From assembly GCF_022819085.1 (NCBI RefSeq), contig NZ_JALHAG010000011.1, positions 1 to 64,000 of the forward strand: a stretch of 64,000 nucleotides of DNA. Direction: 5' to 3'. Position 1 is the stretch's first letter. The number at the start of each line of letters is the position of its first letter. Source of the DNA: Planococcus ruber. Lineage in GTDB: Bacteria; Bacillota; Bacilli; Bacillales_A; Planococcaceae. Shown one piece after another: positions 61,819 through 64,000 of the stretch. The notes beneath the pieces were generated by a model, which saw only the letters and a list, made by a program, of their open reading frames with translations, did not search any database and was not told the DNA's origin. A program made the position numbers and the translations under genes.

Positions 61819-62529
61819 TTATTCGTTTTCACAAGAATCGCCAGTGCAATAGCTGGTTTTGCTTTTGCCCATCGGTTTTAAAGCCGGGCGTATGCCTTCT
61901 TCGTCCGCGATTTGACGGATCGAATCCACAAATGCTTCCAGCGGCTGAGCGCCTGAAATGGCATATTTGCGGTTAACCACAAAGAATGGCACACCTTGAA
62001 TACCGATTTGGCGGGCTTCCATAATGTCCGCCTCTACTTCTGCAAGAAAACGGTCAGAGGCAAGAACTTCTTTCGCTTCTATCCGGTCCAAGCCGACCTC
62101 TTCAATAATAGCCAATAAAACTTCTGCATCGCCAATATTTTTGGCTTCGATAAAGTAATGGTGCAGCAAACTTTCCGTAAGCTCAGGAGCTTTGCCTTTC
62201 TCTTCCGCCCATTTCACTAGACGGTGGGCGGCCATGGTATTGGCTTCGACCATGCCGTCAAAATTATATTCAAGGCCCACAGTACGCGCGTGCTGCGCTA
62301 CGCCTTTCGTCATTTCCTTCGCTTGCTCTACTGTCTGCCCCATTTTCTTCGCTAACGATTCGTAAGTTGAAATCGTGGAATCGACGGGTGTATCGGGGTT
62401 TAACTGATATGCTTTAAATGAAATTTCAGCCTGCGGCTCAAACCCAGTTCGTTTCAATGCTTGTTCAAGTGTTCGTTTGCCTATGTAGCAAAACGGGCAT
62501 ACGTAATCTGACCAAATTTCGATTTTCAT
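61819..62529 (-). CDS. DsbA-family oxidoreductase, FrnE-like
   Basis: A 236-residue thioredoxin-fold protein with the active-site CPFC at residues 11-14 and cis-proline loop IQGVPFFVV. It belongs to the FrnE/2-hydroxychromene isomerase-like cytoplasmic DsbA group. A C-terminal CxxxSC (TSYCTGDSCENE) adds extra cysteines. FrnE is a cytoplasmic disulfide isomerase in Deinococcus. The ATG at 62529 follows AGAGGTGG. Confidence 0.88.
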   Translation of the reverse strand: MKIEIWSDYVCPFCYIGKRTLEQALKRTGFEPQAEISFKAYQLNPDTPVDSTISTYESLAKKMGQTVEQAKEMTKGVAQHARTVGLEYNFDGMVEANTMAAHRLVKWAEEKGKAPELTESLLHHYFIEAKNIGDAEVLLAIIEEVGLDRIEAKEVLASDRFLAEVEADIMEARQIGIQGVPFFVVNRKYAISGAQPLEAFVDSIRQIADEEGIRPALKPMGKSKTSYCTGDSCENE

Positions 62530-62590
62530 TATATCCACCTCTTTAAATAACTATAACAACGAAAAACAAGACCCTCAATTTTTTTGCTTA

Positions 62591-62755
62591 GGACAACCGA
62601 AAAGCGACGGCACCCGCTTAGCTCCGAAAGGCATAAGACGGTTCAGCGGAGCGGCGCTCTTTGCCGCATAGCTGAGCTGGCTTATGACCCGAGGAGCTGG
62701 GTCGCCGGAGTCTGGACAACCGAAAAGCGACGGCACCCGCTTAGCTCCGAAAGGC
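62591..62755. repeat. 42-bp direct repeat enclosing a hairpin-rich element
   Basis: Copies of 42 bp starting GGACAACCGAAAAGCGACGG lie at 62591-62632 and 62714-62755 and are identical. Between them is a long stem-like stretch (CATAAG/CTTATG, TTCAGC/GCTGAG and GCGG/CCGC arms, 62631-62694). The whole is GC-rich and not convincing as coding sequence, although an ORF runs through it. It looks like an intergenic palindromic repeat of the genome. Confidence 0.75.
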
Positions 62756-62781
62756 GACTACACCTGCCAGAAAACCGCAAT

Positions 62782-62810
62782 AAAAAAACTGACCCCATAA
62801 AGGGATCAGC
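62782..62810 (-). terminator. terminator overlapping the ppaC end
   Basis: CTGA.CCC/GGG.TCAG stem followed by seven T's on the minus strand. The stop codon at 62806 lies in it. Confidence 0.75.
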
Positions 62811-63732
62811 TTAATGCTTCAGTGATGACTGGAACAATTTGTTTTTTGCGGGAAACGACACCTGGCAACAGCACTCGGTTATCGACCACACTTGCTTTAA
62901 ATGCACCTTCAATGATTCCTGCTTTTTTGCCAAGAACGATGGCTACTGAATCGTTGTTTAAAATATCGGTTACCACAAAAGTAAACAGGTCCAATTCTTT
63001 TTTCGCAATGACTTGTTCCATCAATACTTCCAATTCAGCTTGGCGGCCAATGACTTCATTGACATCAATCGCATTGACTTGAGCCACTTCAAAACGGTGG
63101 TCGCCGGCTTCAAATTCCTTTGAGTCCAAAGACATCAAGTCTTCCAATGTTTTATTGCTCAAATCCGCCCCTGCTTTTAACATCGCTAGACCATATTCAG
63201 CCGCATCGACTCCGGCAATTTCAGCCAGCTCTTTTGCAGCTGCCACATCTTGAGGCGTGCACGTCGGCGATTTGAACAAAAGAGAATCCGAAAGGATGGC
63301 TGACAACATAAGGCCTGCCATATCCGCCGGGACCTCCACTTCGTTTTCCTTGAACAATTTCAGCAGAATGGTTGCTGTACAGCCGACAGGTTCCGCACGG
63401 AAATAAAGCGGATCCGTTGTTTCGAAATTGGCAATCCGGTGGTGGTCGATCACTTCGATCACTTGAACATCGCTAATATCTTCAGCGCTCTGTTGGCGCT
63501 CGTTGTGGTCGACAAGAATAACTTGCGATACTTCTTCTGAAACACGTTTGACAAGACGCGGTTCAGCTGCTGAGAATTTCTCCAATGCAAATAAAGTTTC
63601 GTTATTCAGATCACCCAACCGAATCGGCTCAGCGTCCATTCCGAGTTGGTTTTTTAAGTATGCATATGAAATAGCCGAACAAATGGAATCCGTATCTGGA
63701 TTTTGATGGCCTAATACAAAAACGTTTGACAT
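62806..63732 (-). CDS. ppaC: manganese-dependent inorganic pyrophosphatase
   Basis: A 308-residue family II (DHH) pyrophosphatase. Metal ligands are in [11 protein letters not shown] at the start, VDHNE near residue 75 and the DHH signature IDHHRI near residue 98. It hydrolyses PPi from biosynthesis. Standing alone with its own promoter. Confidence 0.96.
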   Translation of the reverse strand: MSNVFVLGHQNPDTDSICSAISYAYLKNQLGMDAEPIRLGDLNNETLFALEKFSAAEPRLVKRVSEEVSQVILVDHNERQQSAEDISDVQVIEVIDHHRIANFETTDPLYFRAEPVGCTATILLKLFKENEVEVPADMAGLMLSAILSDSLLFKSPTCTPQDVAAAKELAEIAGVDAAEYGLAMLKAGADLSNKTLEDLMSLDSKEFEAGDHRFEVAQVNAIDVNEVIGRQAELEVLMEQVIAKKELDLFTFVVTDILNNDSVAIVLGKKAGIIEGAFKASVVDNRVLLPGVVSRKKQIVPVITEALS

Positions 63733-63768
63733 GATTTTGCCCCCTGATTAATGTTAGTTTCCGTGCTT

Positions 63769-63796
63769 ATTTTACCACAAGTAGAAGTGGAGCCAA
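63769..63796 (-). promoter_or_regulatory. sigma-A promoter of ppaC
   Basis: Minus-strand TTGGCT-N16-TAAAAT, about 37 bp before the start codon. Confidence 0.6.
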
Positions 63797-64000
63797 AATA
63801 CATTTGGCCTTTGATAATTTATTGTATATTTTCCATTGGAAATTTCAACGGATTTTTTTAAAAAGAAATAAAAATTTCTAAATTATCAAATTTATTAATA
63901 CAATTAGGCTAATTTATTACTACTATTATACATTTTCTTACCTTTTTATAGGTATTTTAAAATTCATTTCATAAAATTTAAAAAATTATATACATTCCAA
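63797..64000. other. AT-rich intergenic region at window end
   Basis: About 200 bp of very AT-rich DNA upstream of ppaC and running out of the window. No ORF, hairpin or clear promoter beyond that of ppaC was recognised. Confidence 0.6.

Noticed and set aside
62584-62814. ORF of 76 residues over the 42-bp repeat
   Set aside because: The peptide simply repeats because the DNA repeats; no ribosome site and it reads into the ppaC terminator.

Overview
The window looks like a chromosomal segment of a Gram-positive bacterium of the Bacillales, most likely Planococcaceae (Planococcus or a close relative). This is inferred from the gene order ddl-murF-cshA-ydbS-ydbT-rhomboid-acpS-alr-mazEF-rsbRSTUVW-sigB-rsbX-tex-sprT, which matches the Bacillus subtilis ydb/ydc region, and from moderate GC, GGAGG-type ribosome binding sites, frequent TTG/GTG starts and the protein families. 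No phage, insertion sequence, CRISPR array or plasmid gene was seen.

Layout. 1-1.1 kb: eight minus-strand tRNA genes, running towards what looks like an rRNA operon leader at the left edge. 1.2-9 kb: sprT-like and tex, then the complete stressosome/sigma-B operon (rsbR-S-T-U-V-W-sigB-rsbX) with an internal sigma-B promoter before rsbV. 9-19 kb: mazEF, alr, acpS, a rhomboid protease, two PH-domain membrane proteins, RNA helicase CshA, an esterase, murF and ddl. 19-30 kb: an SMR pair, a RodA/FtsW protein, MFS pumps (one divergent from an XRE-TPR regulator with duplicated palindromic operators), a stress-type SDR, and an acetyltransferase-aminotransferase fusion next to a flavin oxidase. 30-36 kb: an MBL hydrolase, a sucrose-phosphate-synthase-like glycosyltransferase overlapping a sucrose-phosphatase-like HAD protein, a squalene-synthase-like protein and cardiolipin synthase. 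36-50 kb: VanY-type carboxypeptidase, YidC, regulators, GNATs, MhqO-like dioxygenase, YpuA, CvfB, MntR and several very small membrane proteins. 50-64 kb: cadCA, SulP plus universal stress protein, paired fluoride channels, a penicillin-acylase-family enzyme, murB, YceI, a Rieske-type flavoprotein, FrnE-like DsbA and PpaC.

The unifying theme I read from the sequence is the general stress response. The window encodes sigma B with its whole regulatory cascade, and sites resembling the sigma-B consensus (GTTTAA-N12..15-GGGTAT) stand before rsbV, a stress-type SDR, the MBL hydrolase, the sucrose-type operon, a DUF4064 protein, a 32-residue protein, an Lmo0937-family protein, the Rieske flavoprotein and perhaps a YtxH-like protein. 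The strongest candidate for an undescribed system is the SPS-like/SPP-like gene pair behind a near-perfect sigma-B promoter, which predicts stress-induced synthesis of sucrose or a related non-reducing glycoside. The squalene-synthase-like gene beside it is probably a separate unit. A second theme is electrophile/quinone stress: two MhqR-type palindromes lie before mhqO and yceI. All promoter and operator calls come from reading the sequence only.
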